Origin: Semisulcospira habei
Taxonomy: Eukaryota > Mollusca > Gastropoda > Semisulcospiridae
DNA: 64,000 nucleotides
NCBI GenBank assembly: GCA_036245525.1
Contig: BTPG01000005.1
Location: 180,634,623-180,698,622 of the forward strand
Direction: 5' to 3'
The notes below the pieces were generated by a model. The model ran no database searches. It was not told where the DNA came from and saw only the letters and a program-made list of their open reading frames with translations. The translations under genes were made by a program, and so were the position numbers. Shown here in pieces: positions 32,128 through 43,238 of the stretch (position 1 is its first letter; each line of letters opens with the position of its first letter).

Positions 32128-32236
32128 GGTGAGCAAGAGGTCATCGGACTGGCGTCGGCCGCCGTTGGTCCGCGCATTTCCGTGCACGGGCCAACGGCAG
32201 CCGACGCAGGCCCGAGGACCTTTTGTTTACTGAGTA
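32128..32236. repeat. Family E palindrome
   Basis: GTGAGCAAGAGGTCATCGGA, then GGCGTCGGCCGCCGTTGG, apex CGCGCATTTCCGTGCACG, then GGCCAACGGCAGCCGACGCA, ending GAGGACCTTTTGTTTACTGA. CCGTTGG/CCAACGG is private to this copy. Confidence 0.9.
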
Positions 32237-32387
32237 CAAGCATGAAAGCCCTGAGACGGTAATCCGTTCTGTACATAAAAACCTGTAAATCCGCATTCAA
32301 ATGCGCATGAGGCAGAGACCGGCTGATTCTCGTGGACGCCTGCATGCGCCGCGTTGGGGAGATCTCTGGACTGATAGCAATCTGTGT

Positions 32388-32460
32388 GTGCTGGTCTGTG
32401 ATTCTCGACCTTACAGCTTTGAGCTGAGCCGTAAGGTCTAAAATCACAAACTAGGACATA
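32388..32460. repeat. Family K palindrome
   Basis: TGTGCTGGTCTGTGATTCTC, then GACCTTACAGC, loop, then GCCGTAAGGTCTAAAATCAC. Confidence 0.88.
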
Positions 32461-32978
32461 TAGTCTGACAACCCAAGCTGACCTGCAAACAGCGCCGGAG
32501 TTCAAATCGTTCAGTAAGCAACAGCCATCCATGTGCCGATCTTTGAACGATGCAAGATTCACCGAGCCTCATGGGCCAGTGCCACATCAAGGGCTCTATA
32601 ATATCTGCATCAGTCTTGGTGGTAGAGCTAGCCAGATTTACATACACAAAGGCACCGAAGAAGGAGGCGTCATAAAATACAGTGAGAGATGCAACCTAAT
32701 AGCTATGCACCCAAACATGCTAACATGCACTGAGATCAAATCAGCATGTGTGAACGCACTAGCATAACAACACGTGTCGCATGCATGCGCATTTCTTTTT
32801 TCGAATAGTACACGTGCCACATCGATTGATTCATTCTGGGGGATACAAACAAATTATGAGTTAAATCCACCCGGTGCGGCAGACCAGAATGAACCTAGAA
32901 ACCAGAAATGAAGTCCCCCACATCAGGCCCAGTGGCGGGGTGGGTGGGTGTGCGGTGAGAATATCTGCCTCTTGGGTG
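32461..32978. other. Unassigned non-coding DNA
   Basis: No repeat or gene recognised. Confidence 0.5.
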
Positions 32979-33144
32979 GTACCCCCTTCACTGCCGAGAA
33001 AAAGTAGAAGCAATCCAACTGCAAGAAACATAGACCCTCATGAGCCCCCGCAGTTGCGGGGGTTCATGAGGATCTGTGTCTCTTGCTGACATCAATGTGG
33101 ATTTGTGTTCCTGGGACGGCTCGGGGTTTTCGGCGCTGAATTAA
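32979..33144 (-). mobile_element. Family A element
   Basis: CCCCCTTCACTGCCGAGAAA on the left, stem 33021-33086 (GCAAGAAACATAGACCCTCA and complement), spacer TGTGGATTTGTGTTCCTGGG, right end GGCGCTGAATTAA. Confidence 0.88.
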
Positions 33145-33175
33145 CAAAGATTTCAACGCGAAACAGAATATATCA

Positions 33176-33446
33176 GGGCCGGATCCGGGGGGTGGGGGGT
33201 GCTTGGGTACTACAGCACCCCCCTGCGGCAGGCATCAAACTATAAATAAGTGTGTTTAAAATTGAGTTGTAAACGCTTGTTTCAGTACCGTACGTAAAGC
33301 ACCAGTTAGAAACTTTCAAAAACGTCAGAAGAACAGTTTCGGTTGGGGTGATTTGATAGATACTAGACCCTGGCAATAGAAACAATTAAAGTTGAGCACC
33401 CCCCCCCCACCCCCGCCCTTGAAAACTGATTGATCCGGCGCTACAT
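33176..33446. mobile_element. Possible small DNA element with CAGGGCCGGATC ends
   Basis: Left CAGGGCCGGATCCGGGG and right GATTGATCCGGCGCTA form short inverted ends around G-run and C-run tracts. A hAT-type non-autonomous element is possible; I could not find a clear target duplication. Confidence 0.35.
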
Positions 33447-33655
33447 ACGTATGCTGGCAGTAACTTGAAGATGTTAACCTGAAACAATTTTTCGTGGGAA
33501 CCAGCAAGTACGCACATTTTTTTTTTTACAAGTTAGAAATTGCCTCAAAAATCAGTCCGATAAACTTGTGGTTAAAAAAAAAAATTGTAACAACTTTTTT
33601 TCACTTAACGCATGACTGAGTAATAATTTATTTCGTCTGACTTGACATGACTCCA

Positions 33656-33869
33656 TTAACTCATTCAGCCCGACGCACGTCTTTCCCAAATTTTGCAGGC
33701 GTCATCTAACGACTATGCACCTGTTGCAGGAGATGGATCGACCATGATAATTCAAGGGTGGTGCCAGATTAGCTTGGCGCCGACAGGCGCCAAGCTAATC
33801 TGGCACTACCCTTGAATTATCATGGTCGAGCTATTTCCTGCTGTAGTGCGTCAGGGCTGAATGGATTAA
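33656..33869 (+). mobile_element. Family B1 element
   Basis: TTAACTCATTCAGCCCGACG to GGGCTGAATGGATTAA; stem 33738-33829, apex GGCGCC-GACA-GGCGCC. Left arm GTGGTGCC against right GGCACTAC is one of few unpaired changes. Confidence 0.93.
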
Positions 33870-34115
33870 AGGCTAACATCAAACATTACCACTGAAATGT
33901 AGCGCCGCATACCCTACGGCGTATAAACAGGGTCTGATATATATCATCGCGGCTCATTAAACGATGCCATGTAGGCCAGACGGCGACTCTTCACCAAAAT
34001 TACAGATTAGAGCCGCATGTGGTAATGAGTAACCGCAGAATATGAAGGTCAAAACTGTCAGAAAAGGTCACGATCAAAGGTAGCGAACACTGTGGGTTCT
34101 GCTATTAGTGACTCG

Positions 34116-34350
34116 GAGTTTACGGTTACACCACAGACGACTCCCAACAGCGAACCGTCACCGAGAGCGACGTCACAGCGGATAATCAGTTTGGACCATA
34201 AGCTTAGACAACACTCCAAACATCTTCAAGAGGCATAGATAGGGCTCATGAGGATCTATGCTTCTTGAAGATGTTTGGAGTGTTGTCTAGGATCATGTGA
34301 CTTCGCTCTCATTCGTTGTTGGGAGTCGTTCGTCTCAAACGAAACCTCGC
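34116..34350 (+). mobile_element. Family A3 long foldback
   Basis: Reference A3. The inner stem (34205-34289) starts TAGACAACACTCCAAACATC, then TTCAAGAGGCATAGAT. The outer inverted shoulders are CGACTCCCAACAGCG..GTCACCGAGAGCGACGTCAC and GTGACTTCGCTCTC..GTTGTTGGGAGTCG, then CAAACGAAACCTC. It embeds the family A core in entirely different flanks, and I see no TTAA ends. Confidence 0.85.
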
Positions 34351-34922
34351 ACTTATGGTGAATAGCGACGCCATCGTTTTCTGCTGCAATACAAAAATTA
34401 ATACTGGTGCGAGTTGCGAAAACACTTGAGTTTAAAAGTAAAACCGACAATGAGAAGAAAGGATGGGGAAGGATGGGGGATGACTAACTGAAATTGCGTT
34501 TACCTTAGATCTTGTGTGACTTCCTATGGAAGTAAAAAAAAAAAAAAATAAACAAAAGAAATAAAATAAAATAAAGGCAAACTCAATTTTAAAACACGGA
34601 ATTAAGACGAAAAAAAAAGTAAAATAAATTCAGACTGATCCTATGTAGGTCATCTTCAATCGGCGATGCTAATCAGGCAGATATCGTTTGCTTCGTCCTT
34701 TTCAAATGCAAGATTTCTACAAACAGTCAGATTTCTTATTTATTTATTTATTTATTTATTTATTCGAAATTCATTTCAGACTAAATATAACATCAACTGA
34801 AGAACCATTTCCCAAATTAAATCCATTAAAAGCTTGAAATATAACTCGCTGCCATTGTGTTTGGATCATCAGCGCCAAACGTCTGTTTTTTTCTTGTTCA
34901 CCCGCAGATCAAACTGCACCAA
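34351..34922. other. A-rich DNA and (TTTA)n
   Basis: Poly-A and AAAT runs (34533-34625) and (TTTA)n at 34738-34766. No gene. Confidence 0.6.
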
Positions 34923-34990
34923 TCTGATAGAGGCACAGATTCCAACGAGCCCCAGCTGGCGCGAGAGCTTGTGTCGATCTATACCTCTCC
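34923..34990. repeat. Family A stem, degenerate
   Basis: CTGATAGAGGCACAGATTCC and TCGATCTATACCTCTCC; centre replaced. Confidence 0.55.
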
Positions 34991-35123
34991 AAAATAAAGT
35001 AAGGTCCTTCTTCCTCAAGTAGATCAAATCGAGCTTGTTCAATCTGCGACGTTTATTTGGCCGGAACGCTGGAAACACCAGACTCTAAAACCAGAAACAT
35101 CCTCCTGGTTAGCGGAGAACAAT

Positions 35124-35339
35124 TACCTCATTCAACTCCGACACTGACGAAACTGCAAGACATGGATCGAGCGTGATAGTTCAAGGGTTGTGCCAAAACA
35201 GCTTGGCGCCCATAGGCGCCGAGCTATTTTAGCACAACCCTTGAGCTATCATGCTCGATCTGTTTCCAGAAGTGTAATACAGTCTTCAGAGGGCAACTTC
35301 CAAATTTGACGATTTCGGTCGTGGAGCAGAATGTGTTAA
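35124..35339 (+). mobile_element. Family B2 element
   Basis: TTACCTCATTCAACTCCGAC to GAGCAGAATGTGTTAA. Stem 35167-35258 starts TCGAGCGTGATAG rather than TCGACC; the right arm ends CATGCTCGA to match. Confidence 0.9.
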
Positions 35340-35540
35340 AGTGTCTGGCATGATTCAGCAAGACACAGATATTCATGAGCACATGCAGCAGTATGGGTCC
35401 ATGAGACTAATGTGCCCCTTACAGACGGAGATTCGCCCTATCTTGCCCTATCTGGCCCGCAGGTTGACGGTTTCATCTGGGTTAAAGAACGCAATTCTGG
35501 TGAAACTCTTTTTGTCAGATGCCGGAATAAGACAAGACGC

Positions 35541-35627
35541 AAAGGATCCTCGGGCCGTCGTCGGCCGCTGTTGGCCCGCGCACGTATGTGCGCGGGCCAA
35601 CAGCGGCCGACGACGGCCCATGGATTT
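35541..35627. repeat. Family E palindrome, perfect arms
   Basis: 32-base arms (GGGCCGTCGTCGGCCGCTGT, then TGGCCCGCGCAC) match perfectly around GTAT. GTCGTC and CGCTGTT are private to this copy and present on both arms. Confidence 0.95.
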
Positions 35628-36924
35628 TTCTGGCTGAAAGCTTTGAACGTAAAGAAGTGTAAACAATTACCGGTACACGTCGAGTTACGTTTCTTTCACC
35701 CTGCATCAAGTGTGTAAGCGTTTCTCTGCTCCTGGGCTTCAGTTCAGCTTGGAATGGAGTCAGACGAACAACGACATTCGCGCACACCAGAGATCCAGCA
35801 TTTACGTCTGCCCACACTGGTTAGATCCGCAACGTATCACCCCCAGCGGATGGAGCGAGGTACTGAACCGCTGTTCCATTTATCTTGTTACACAACATTT
35901 ACTGGCATGTGGGTACACCCAAACCACTTTTACTTCCCTCGAGTGCAAGTTTCCGGCGTCTCCCACAGCTAGCTTAAAATGTGTATGGGCTCCAATTGGG
36001 GTTGGGGTACAACCCATTATCGTCTCTCGTCAAGTTTTCACTTTTTTATCAGACTGACTATCATCGTTCTGGATGTAGGCGCGTGGAGTTCATTCTGCGA
36101 CCCTGCTCTGACGCTTGTCACTGTTTCTAAAGAACACAGACGCAAAAACCATTCTAATCAAACTTTTCGGCATCCAGATTCGGCTGCTGTCCATTAAAGG
36201 TCACTAGTCAAGTTACTGACTTAGCAGTTCATACGTACAGGTCGATCGCGTCTGTTTAAAGATCACCGCAGAGAAGTTTGGCACAGAGAGTAAAAAAAAA
36301 TAATAAAAAGTTCTGAGGTCAATTACACCAAAAGGCAAGAAGTACGGTTTCTTAGTTGGTTGTGCGTTGCTTGTGAAAAAAAAAAAAAACCAATCCATAA
36401 ACAGAATATTGAATTTGATGTATGTCACCAGCCGGTCTAATATGCTAAAAATATCCGCCTAAGAAGTACAGGGCGTAAAAACCTCCCTGGCTTGCTTCAT
36501 GTGGAACCGACAGCAGGAAACAGTGGAGAGCAGTCCAGATCATGAGGAAACAGTGGAAAATCCATCTATCAGTACGTGAATGCGCGTGAAACTGGCTGCT
36601 ACAGTTCGGTGGTGCTCTAAGTGCTGTCAGTAATACAAACTACACAACTTGTGTTGCCCAGGCGGTTTTGGATGGGAGGATAATTGCTTGTTCATTCCAC
36701 TTGTTCCGTTACACACACTACCAGATTCGTGCCGCGGTTTCCTGTCTGAAATTGTCAAAGTCGGCACCTTGACTTGGCACCTGACTGAAGAGGCCCGCAC
36801 ACACACACGGGCATAAACACAATCAGTTTCAAATCCGACGCAGCCGCGCGAGTATTTAGTATACGTTCATAAAAAAGCTAGGCCTCTTGCGGGCATGTTT
36901 ACGTCTTTGACACTTTTCCACAGT
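35628..36924. other. Unassigned 1.3 kb
   Basis: Several frames of 60-115 codons on both strands, none with a recognisable domain. A-runs at 36292-36306 and 36376-36389. Confidence 0.5.
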
Positions 36925-37019
36925 AAGAGAACACTTTCGGACGTTTTTAGTCTCATTCAACAATGGTTCCGTAGGAACCATTGTTGAATGAGACTAAAAA
37001 CGTCCGATAGCGTTCTCTT
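36925..37019. repeat. Palindrome M
   Basis: AAGAGAACACTTTC, then a perfect 32-base arm (GGACGTTTTTAGTCTCATTC, then AACAATGGTTCC), apex GTA, and the complement to GTTCTCTT. No second copy found. Confidence 0.93.
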
Positions 37020-37290
37020 GCTGAGGAAATTAATTGCGAAATAAATAAATGGATCAGCAAGAGAACCGGGTTTCACGTTTTAGTTTCCCAAACTTAGACC
37101 AAAACAAAACCAAAAAAACACCACTTCCTGTGCATGTCACAAGCAGTGCACGCGCAGAGACATCCATCATGGCATCGCGACATCTGTAGCTAACGGCGGG
37201 AGTAAATCCTTGCAGCGCCATCTGGGTTGGGATCATTCGGTGTAACGTGACTTGCAGAAGGCGCTGAACTCTCGGGTCTTCTCAGTGTCT

Positions 37291-37350
37291 GCAAGAGAAC
37301 CTAATCAGCCCCTGCAATTTGCAGGGCCTCATGAAGATCAATGTCTTTTG
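37291..37350. repeat. Family A stem, diverged
   Basis: GCAAGAGAACCTAATCAGCC, apex CTGCAATTTGCAG, then CTCATGAAGATCAATGTCTT. Confidence 0.75.
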
Positions 37351-37557
37351 TTAGACTTCTTGTAAACGTGCCTCTATGTTCGTCAGACGGAAGAAGGTAG
37401 TTGCGATGGTTTCAGCCGTCTCAGTTCTGAACTGCGTCGGTGTGCCACCTGACTCTCGCTCGAACTTACTGACTAAGTTTCGGCGAGACTTTGGTATCGT
37501 TACCATCATCCAATTGTACAGGCGGAGAAAGGCGGCTTATAACGGCGTAGTATTCGT

Positions 37558-37798
37558 GAGGTTTCGTTTTTGAAACGAACGACTTCCAGCGACGCGAACG
37601 ACAGCGAAGTCACAACGGATCACTGCCATGATAAGCACTCCGAACATCTCCACGAGACATAGATCCTCATCAGCCCGGAGGGCTCATGAGGATCTATGCC
37701 TCTTGGAAATGTTTGGAGAGTTGTCTATGCTTAGTGGTAGAACTTGGTGACTTCGCTCCCGTTCGTGGTTGAGAGTCGTTCGTGGCAAACGAAACCTA
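37558..37798 (+). mobile_element. Family A3 long foldback, most complete
   Basis: GAGGTTTCGTTTTTGAAACG at the left pairs with CGTGGCAAACGAAACCT at the right. The inner stem (37633-37726) is GCACTCCGAACATCTCCACG to GTTTGGAGAGTTGTC, with GACATAGATCCTCATCAGCC and its complement at the tip. Confidence 0.9.
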
Positions 37799-38469
37799 TT
37801 GACTGCACCTCGTCACCTCGCTGGACGTGAGACTATCGAGACATAATTTCAGTTCTAAATTCCTACATTTTATTGCTACAGCGGTCAGCACCGTTCTCAT
37901 CTGTCTCTACGTCTGTCAGATCATGAGGGTTATTAATTGTACGCATCTAGTTAAAGCTGACGGATCAATCCCACCTATTAGTTTCATAACTCATTCGAGA
38001 CGTGGCGTGTCCGTCTGCGACACTTTTCGAATGTGTTAAACCGTTTTGAAAAAAAATATACTCGAGAACTTGAACACCACCAACATAGCCTGCTGGACAC
38101 TGATCAGCAACCGACTTTTTAACTTACACAGGTATTAACGACAAAGTAGAAAAAAAAAAGAAAACTGAGATACCGAGCATGCTTACCAGAATATGTCAGA
38201 ATATGTACACATTTAAACAAATTTCATGAGGGGTTTTCAGTCAGTAGATCAAACCATAATTCAATACCGCAGAAACTCAAGGGACTTAACCTGTCAAAGA
38301 ACAGTCATTTAAAAACTGATAAGCTTGAAAATGTAAACAGCAAGCTGTCACCCCGCTAGTGACATCCCACTCTCAACCCGGTCAATACAACCTGAGACAA
38401 ACTTCCGACATCTGTTATCTCTGTAAGTTGTTATTGGTCAGTTGAAAAAAAAAATGTTAATCGATTTTA

Positions 38470-38471
<2 letters not shown>

Positions 38472-38560
<89 letters not shown>

Positions 38561-38570
38561 CGCGCGTGTG
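38472..38570. repeat. (GT)n then (GC)n microsatellite
   Basis: About 40 GT units passing into CGCGCGCGCG. Confidence 0.97.
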
Positions 38571-38652
38571 ACGAACGTGTGTGCCGTGTGGGCAGTGGGA
38601 GGGGGAGGTCGCACAGACCACGTGACAGCTCAGTAGGTTAATGGCATTATCT

Positions 38653-38735
38653 AATGTCGGTCGCGGTTGGTCCACGTACGGTCGTGCGCAGGCCAATGCA
38701 GTCAATGTGGGCCCCACGGCCTTTTGTTTACTGGC
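38653..38735. repeat. Family E palindrome, diverged
   Basis: GTCGGTCGCGGTTGGTCCAC on the left; GCCAATGCAGTCAATGTGGG on the right; ends CACGGCCTTTTGTTTACTGG. Confidence 0.75.
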
Positions 38736-38791
38736 TCCACCCCATCCATCAGCAGTCTTTCATGAGTTTCTGTCGTCGATATGGTACCTGT

Positions 38792-39121
38792 AGTGAGGTT
38801 TCGTTTGCAAAGAACGTCTTCCAACAACGAAATAGAGGGAAATCATGAGTTGTACCATGAGCATACACACCACTCCGAACATCTCCAAGAGGCATAGATC
38901 CTCATGCGTCCCTCTGGCGCACGAGGATCTACGCCTCTTGGAGATGCTTACTGTGTTGTCTATGCAGTGGTCACAGTACAGGTTGGTTATGAGGGGCGCA
39001 TGAGGATCAATGTCTCTTGGAGATGCTTGGGAGTGTTGTCTATGTTCATGGTACAACCTACCTGCCTTGACTTCACCCTCGTGCATATCTGGGAGTCGTT
39101 CGGTGTAAACGTAATCTCACT
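38792..39121 (+). mobile_element. Family A3 foldback with doubled right arm
   Basis: GTGAGGTTTCGTTTGCAAAG to GTGTAAACGTAATCTCAC. The tip right arm plus its flank occurs twice (about 38923-38966 and 38990-39044, each ending GGAGATGCTT..GTGTTGTCTATG). Confidence 0.85.
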
Positions 39122-39475
39122 ATCATGGTCTGCGAGGAGTAAATGCAGAAATAAACTGTATGCACTAGAACGACTCGACCTGTCGGTGTCGCGCATGTTT
39201 CTTTACATACCGCTCTCACTTCACGAACTCACAGCAGGAGCTGGATAAAACATGACAGATCAAACAATGTAGTGCCTGGTGCGTCAAACAGCCATCATAG
39301 TCGTGAATGAGAGCCATGTCAAAAGCTCGATAAATTAAATCCGCATTTTCGCCGGACTGTAAAGGACAGAAGACGAGAAAACACGCGTGTGAAGTGTCAA
39401 AAATAACAACGGCTAACCTGACAAAAATGATCAGTCCGCATATCTGTACATTCACATGCAGTCAATCAGACTGGG

Positions 39476-39516
39476 TCTCCAAGAGGGGCTCATGAGAATC
39501 TATGCCTCTTGCTGGC
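39476..39516. repeat. Family A right arm
   Basis: CCAAGAGGGGCTCATGAGAA, then TCTATGCCTCTTGCTGG. Confidence 0.7.
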
Positions 39517-40294
39517 AATGATCTGACGCAGCGGCATCCTCAGACTGAGGTGATCATAAGTGGTTAGCACTAAGAATGTATCCGCAAACACACTTCGAGT
39601 GTCAGAGATAATCCAGATCTGTTTCTTTTTTCAAAATAAGCGGAGTAATTGTAAGCCTCTTTTCCCTGTCATGAAATGGCTGACAGAATAAATCCACTGG
39701 TTTACAAATCGCAGATAATAAGGTTGTGATGTGTCTGTTGTGCCTGTAAACGTAAAAAGATAATGCGATTGCCAAAGCCCAGTGGGTATAAAAACTGCAA
39801 ACACCAACTAATATTATGAGAAAAGCAAAAAAAAAAAGAAAGAAAAAAAAAAAGAAAAATCAAAGCAAAAATAAACAATACAAAATAAATAATAAAATTA
39901 AACAAAAATAAACAAACAAAACGAAACAAAACAAAACAAAACAAAACACAAAACAAGACAAAACGAAGCCGTCAACAAAACAATAACAGCCCTGGGAACA
40001 ATCACATTGTGAAAGAGCCAAAATGTCTTGCTGAAATCGTATTTGACGTTTCGTTCTTTGTTTCTGTCTGATCGATAAACCACGATCCTTTAGTTATCTT
40101 GTTAAGCTTGTTGTCGTAAATAACCAGGAAACGACCCAACCCGTCCACGTACCTGCCATAATTCCTTCCTCTCCCTATTGCCTCTGCCAGTTGCGCAAGA
40201 TTCCATCAGAGTCAGGAACACTTTCATTGTCAATAACCTAAATTCCGCCGACATAGTATGAAGATCAGTACAAATTTGGCCAATTTATGCTACA
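39517..40294. other. Unassigned; A-rich 39823-39966
   Basis: Simple AAAAC/AAAAT-type runs and unique-looking DNA. No gene. Confidence 0.6.
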
Positions 40295-40358
40295 ACAAGA
40301 AGCATTGATTCTCATGAGCTCCTGCGGTCGCAGGGGTTCATGAGAATCTATGCTTCAA
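40295..40358. repeat. Family A stem
   Basis: AAGAAGCATTGATTCTCATG, apex CTCCTGCGGTCGCAGGGG, then TTCATGAGAATCTATGCTT. Confidence 0.88.
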
Positions 40359-40736
40359 TCCTCAGACGCTCGAAGAGAACGACAGAACAAAAAATACGCG
40401 GCCATAAAGTACGGTCTGTTTGATTTGTTCGCTGTTCCAGTTCCGGGCATGTTGGTTGTTCGGCTTCCATCGCTGCCACTAGGAACAACCAAACGACATC
40501 CTCTAGAATCACAGATGTACACGAGCCTATTACGAGGCATAGCTGTACGTGAGTCCCGCGTCTTCCAGGATCACAAGGGTATATGCATCTGAGCTCTCAC
40601 AGGTCTATGTATTTACACCGGCCGTTTAGTAGAGCATTATTGGAACAGTACTGACACACTGACGAAGCGAATAATATTCGCACGGGATCAGAATTGGAAT
40701 TTGACGGGCAAAACAATGTTCCCTGTTCTTGTATTT

Positions 40737-40859
40737 GTGACGTGTCCCCATGTTAGTGTTTCGCTGATTATCTGATGACGTAGCGACAGAGACGTACAGT
40801 GACGTGTCCCCATGTTAGTGTTTCGCTGATTATCTGATGACGTAGCGACAGAGACGTAG
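40737..40859 (+). repeat. 62-bp tandem duplication
   Basis: GTGACGTGTCCCCATGTTAG starts both units (40737 and 40799); they are identical over the 62 bases except at the final junction. Confidence 0.97.
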
Positions 40860-40924
40860 TAATCCTACTGGTGACACATTTCAAAGACAAGCCGGGTACA
40901 GGAATTAGGTCGAAGGGAGATAAT

Positions 40925-41137
40925 TTAACTCATTCAGTCCCGCCACACCACAGCAAGACCTAGATCGAGCATGATAGTTCAAGGGTGGCGCCAGAACAGC
41001 TTGGCGCCCGTAGGCGCCAAGCTATTCTGGCACATCTTTGAACTATCATGCTAGATCTGTCTCTAGAATTGTAATACAGTCCTTCAGAGGGCAACTTCAA
41101 AATTTGGGGATTTCGGTCCAGGGGTAGAATGTGTTAA
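40925..41137 (+). mobile_element. Family B2 element
   Basis: TTAACTCATTCAGTCCCGCC to GGGTAGAATGTGTTAA. Stem 40964-41056 of the ATCGAGCATGATAG type; the right arm has lost ACCACC. Confidence 0.9.
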
Positions 41138-41156
41138 AGTAAGCCTTCTGTTTACG

Positions 41157-41310
41157 TGCGTGCGTGCGTTTTTGTTTTTTTTTGTGCGCGTGTGTTTGTG
41201 TGTGGTGTGTAGTACGAGTTTGTGTTTGCGTGCGTGCGTGTGTGTGTGCGTGCGTGCGTGTGTGTGTGTGTTCATATGTTTATGTGCGTGCGTGCGTGCG
41301 TGCGCATGTG
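41157..41310. repeat. GTGC/GT-rich microsatellite
   Basis: Mixed GTGCGTGC and GTGTGT runs. Confidence 0.9.
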
Positions 41311-41319
41311 TAAAGAACC

Positions 41320-41999
41320 AATCATTTCTGACACAGGCTTATCTACATGAGAGATATAAAAACTCCATTTAAGCGGTCCTTTAATTCTACACTATCAGCT
41401 CCTCCACTTAGAATTATCGACAATTTGAGGTCAGAGACCACCAGAGCCCTTAATTTCGGGTTATCAGTTGCTGCTACGAGTGTGGGTAACTAACACGTTT
41501 TATAACGGCCGGGTTTCTTTTTGTCAATGCCGCCAGGGCGCTAAAAGAACCATTCACTGGACTTCACTGACAGAGCACAATGTAGTGCGCGTCAAAATCT
41601 GCAGCATTTCAACTCACAACTTCGAAATTCAAACCTTTTTTTACACTGATTTTATATTTTCGAACCGATCGCATGATTGTTGACCGACCGTCAGAGTCAA
41701 TAACGAGTAATGATTTGCCCGCATGTCAGCTAATAACTGAGAAATTACTGCCAACATTCTTCTAATGCTGGCAATATTTTCTCTGTTGTTGACTCTGAGA
41801 CTGATCAGGCTGGCAATGTTTTCTCGATTATTGATTCTGCCCCCGGCCATCAATAGTGCTATCAGGTGATTGCAATTTTAGCGGTTTGCAAACACTTTCA
41901 AACTTGACTGACATCGGGCAGCGGCGGATCTCTCTCCCTCTCTCTTTCTTTCGCTTAGTGGCAGAGCGGCAAACACAAATACATCGCCAGACTAACACA
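41320..41999. other. Unassigned non-coding DNA
   Basis: No repeat family or gene recognised; CTCT run at about 41930-41950. Confidence 0.5.
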
Positions 42000-42207
42000 T
42001 TAAACCCGGCCCCAGGTCCGAAATCCCCAAATGTTGAAGCTGCCCTCTGAAGGACTGTAGTACAATTCTAGAGATCGAGCATGATTGTTCAAGGGTGGTG
42101 CAGAATAGCTTGACGCCTAAGGGTGCCGAGCTATTTTGACACCACCCTTGAACCATCATGCTCGATCCATGTCATGTTTTGGTGTGTGTTGGAGCTGAAT
42201 GAGTTAA
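42000..42207 (-). mobile_element. Family B2 element, reverse orientation
   Basis: TTAAACCCGGCCCCAGGTCC to GGAGCTGAATGAGTTAA; the shoulder CCTCTGAAGGACTGTAGTAC is now on the left. Stem 42074-42166. Confidence 0.9.
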
Positions 42208-42402
42208 CTTTGACGCTCTAGAAAACCTGGAATGCATCGAAGTACTCCAACCTTCAGAAGTTTTGGCTGTCGCACTAATTAAACCGTGGGCTCCGAAAGC
42301 CGCCGCTGCGACTGATGCCGGCTGCAACTACTTCCAGGTTAGTCACGTTTACCCGGTATGCAAGCTTAGAATAAACTATCATTCCAAAAGGTAAACAGAA
42401 AA

Positions 42403-42479
42403 TAGAGGTTGAAAATCCTTTAAGTATGAAACATGAAACACTGTTTCATGTTGCATACTTAAATATTTTTCAACCTCTA
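42403..42479. repeat. Palindrome N
   Basis: TAGAGGTTGAAAATCCTTTA, then AGTATGAAACATGAAACA, then TGTTTCATGTTGCATACTTA and the outer complement, with four or five mismatches. Weaker pairing extends to about 42390 and 42500. Confidence 0.88.
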
Positions 42480-42880
42480 CTGATTTCATTTGGTTTAACT
42501 TATGATGATGTTCACGTGAAGCGGCCGTAACATTTTTACTTCAAACTATTATTCCGAGTGAGGACCAACCTATCCGTCTCACAACTGGCGCACAACTGAT
42601 CTTTAGTCACAGACACCATCCGTGGTCGGTTTTACGATAACCTTTTGACGGTTAATGCCAGGCTTTACGTGAAAACAGACACGATGTCCGGACCACAACA
42701 GCATGGTCAGTGTACCAATGTACGATGCTGGAAGCTGAACTCTCGCACTTAGCCAAAGGGCACACAACCGCTGGTAAACACACCTTGCGGGCCGCAGTTA
42801 TTTTCCGTTGACAGACTCAGTGGAATTCTGGTTATCTCTCGTGTCTTTCACTTCCGGCATCACTGAGGAACGTGAGCCGA
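42480..42880. other. Unassigned non-coding DNA
   Basis: Nothing recognised. Confidence 0.5.
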
Positions 42881-42970
42881 GGTTGATCAATAATGATGGC
42901 TAAAGGGCAGTGCTTGATTAGTTTTAACTCTAGTCAAGACTTACCCTTGACTTGAGTATTGTGGGCGATC
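42881..42970. repeat. Family B relic
   Basis: GGTTGATCAATAATGATGGC, then AAGGGCAGTGCTTGATTAG, a damaged apex, then CTTACCCTTGACTTGAGTAT. Confidence 0.55.
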
Positions 42971-43031
42971 CACATCCTGTGAACTGTATGCAATACTTAG
43001 CCTAAGTATTGCATACAGTTCACAAGATGTG
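42971..43031. repeat. Palindrome O
   Basis: CACATCCTGTGAACTGTATG, then CAATACTTAG, then CTAAGTATTGCATACAGTTC, then ACAAGATGTG: two mismatches in 29-base arms. It occupies the place of a B right shoulder. Confidence 0.9.
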
Positions 43032-43146
43032 CAGACAGTAATGCCTGATTATAGTAACTATTCACACTGCCAATATTGGTTTGCTGAGAACTGCATACAG
43101 TTTTGGTTCTGGTAGTGCATGAGGCGCAAAGCCCTTCGGATCAAGA

Positions 43147-43238
43147 CAATCCCTTCGGCTGTCGGTAGCGGTTTTTGTCGCGATGCGGATTCCGACAGGA
43201 ATCATCGCGACAAAAAGCGCTACCGACAGCCAAATGGT
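43147..43238. mobile_element. Family C element
   Basis: CAATCCCTTCGGCTGTCGGT, then AGCGGTTTTTGTCGCGATG, an extra CGGATTCC near the apex, then the right arm to CAAATGGTCTA. Confidence 0.88.
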
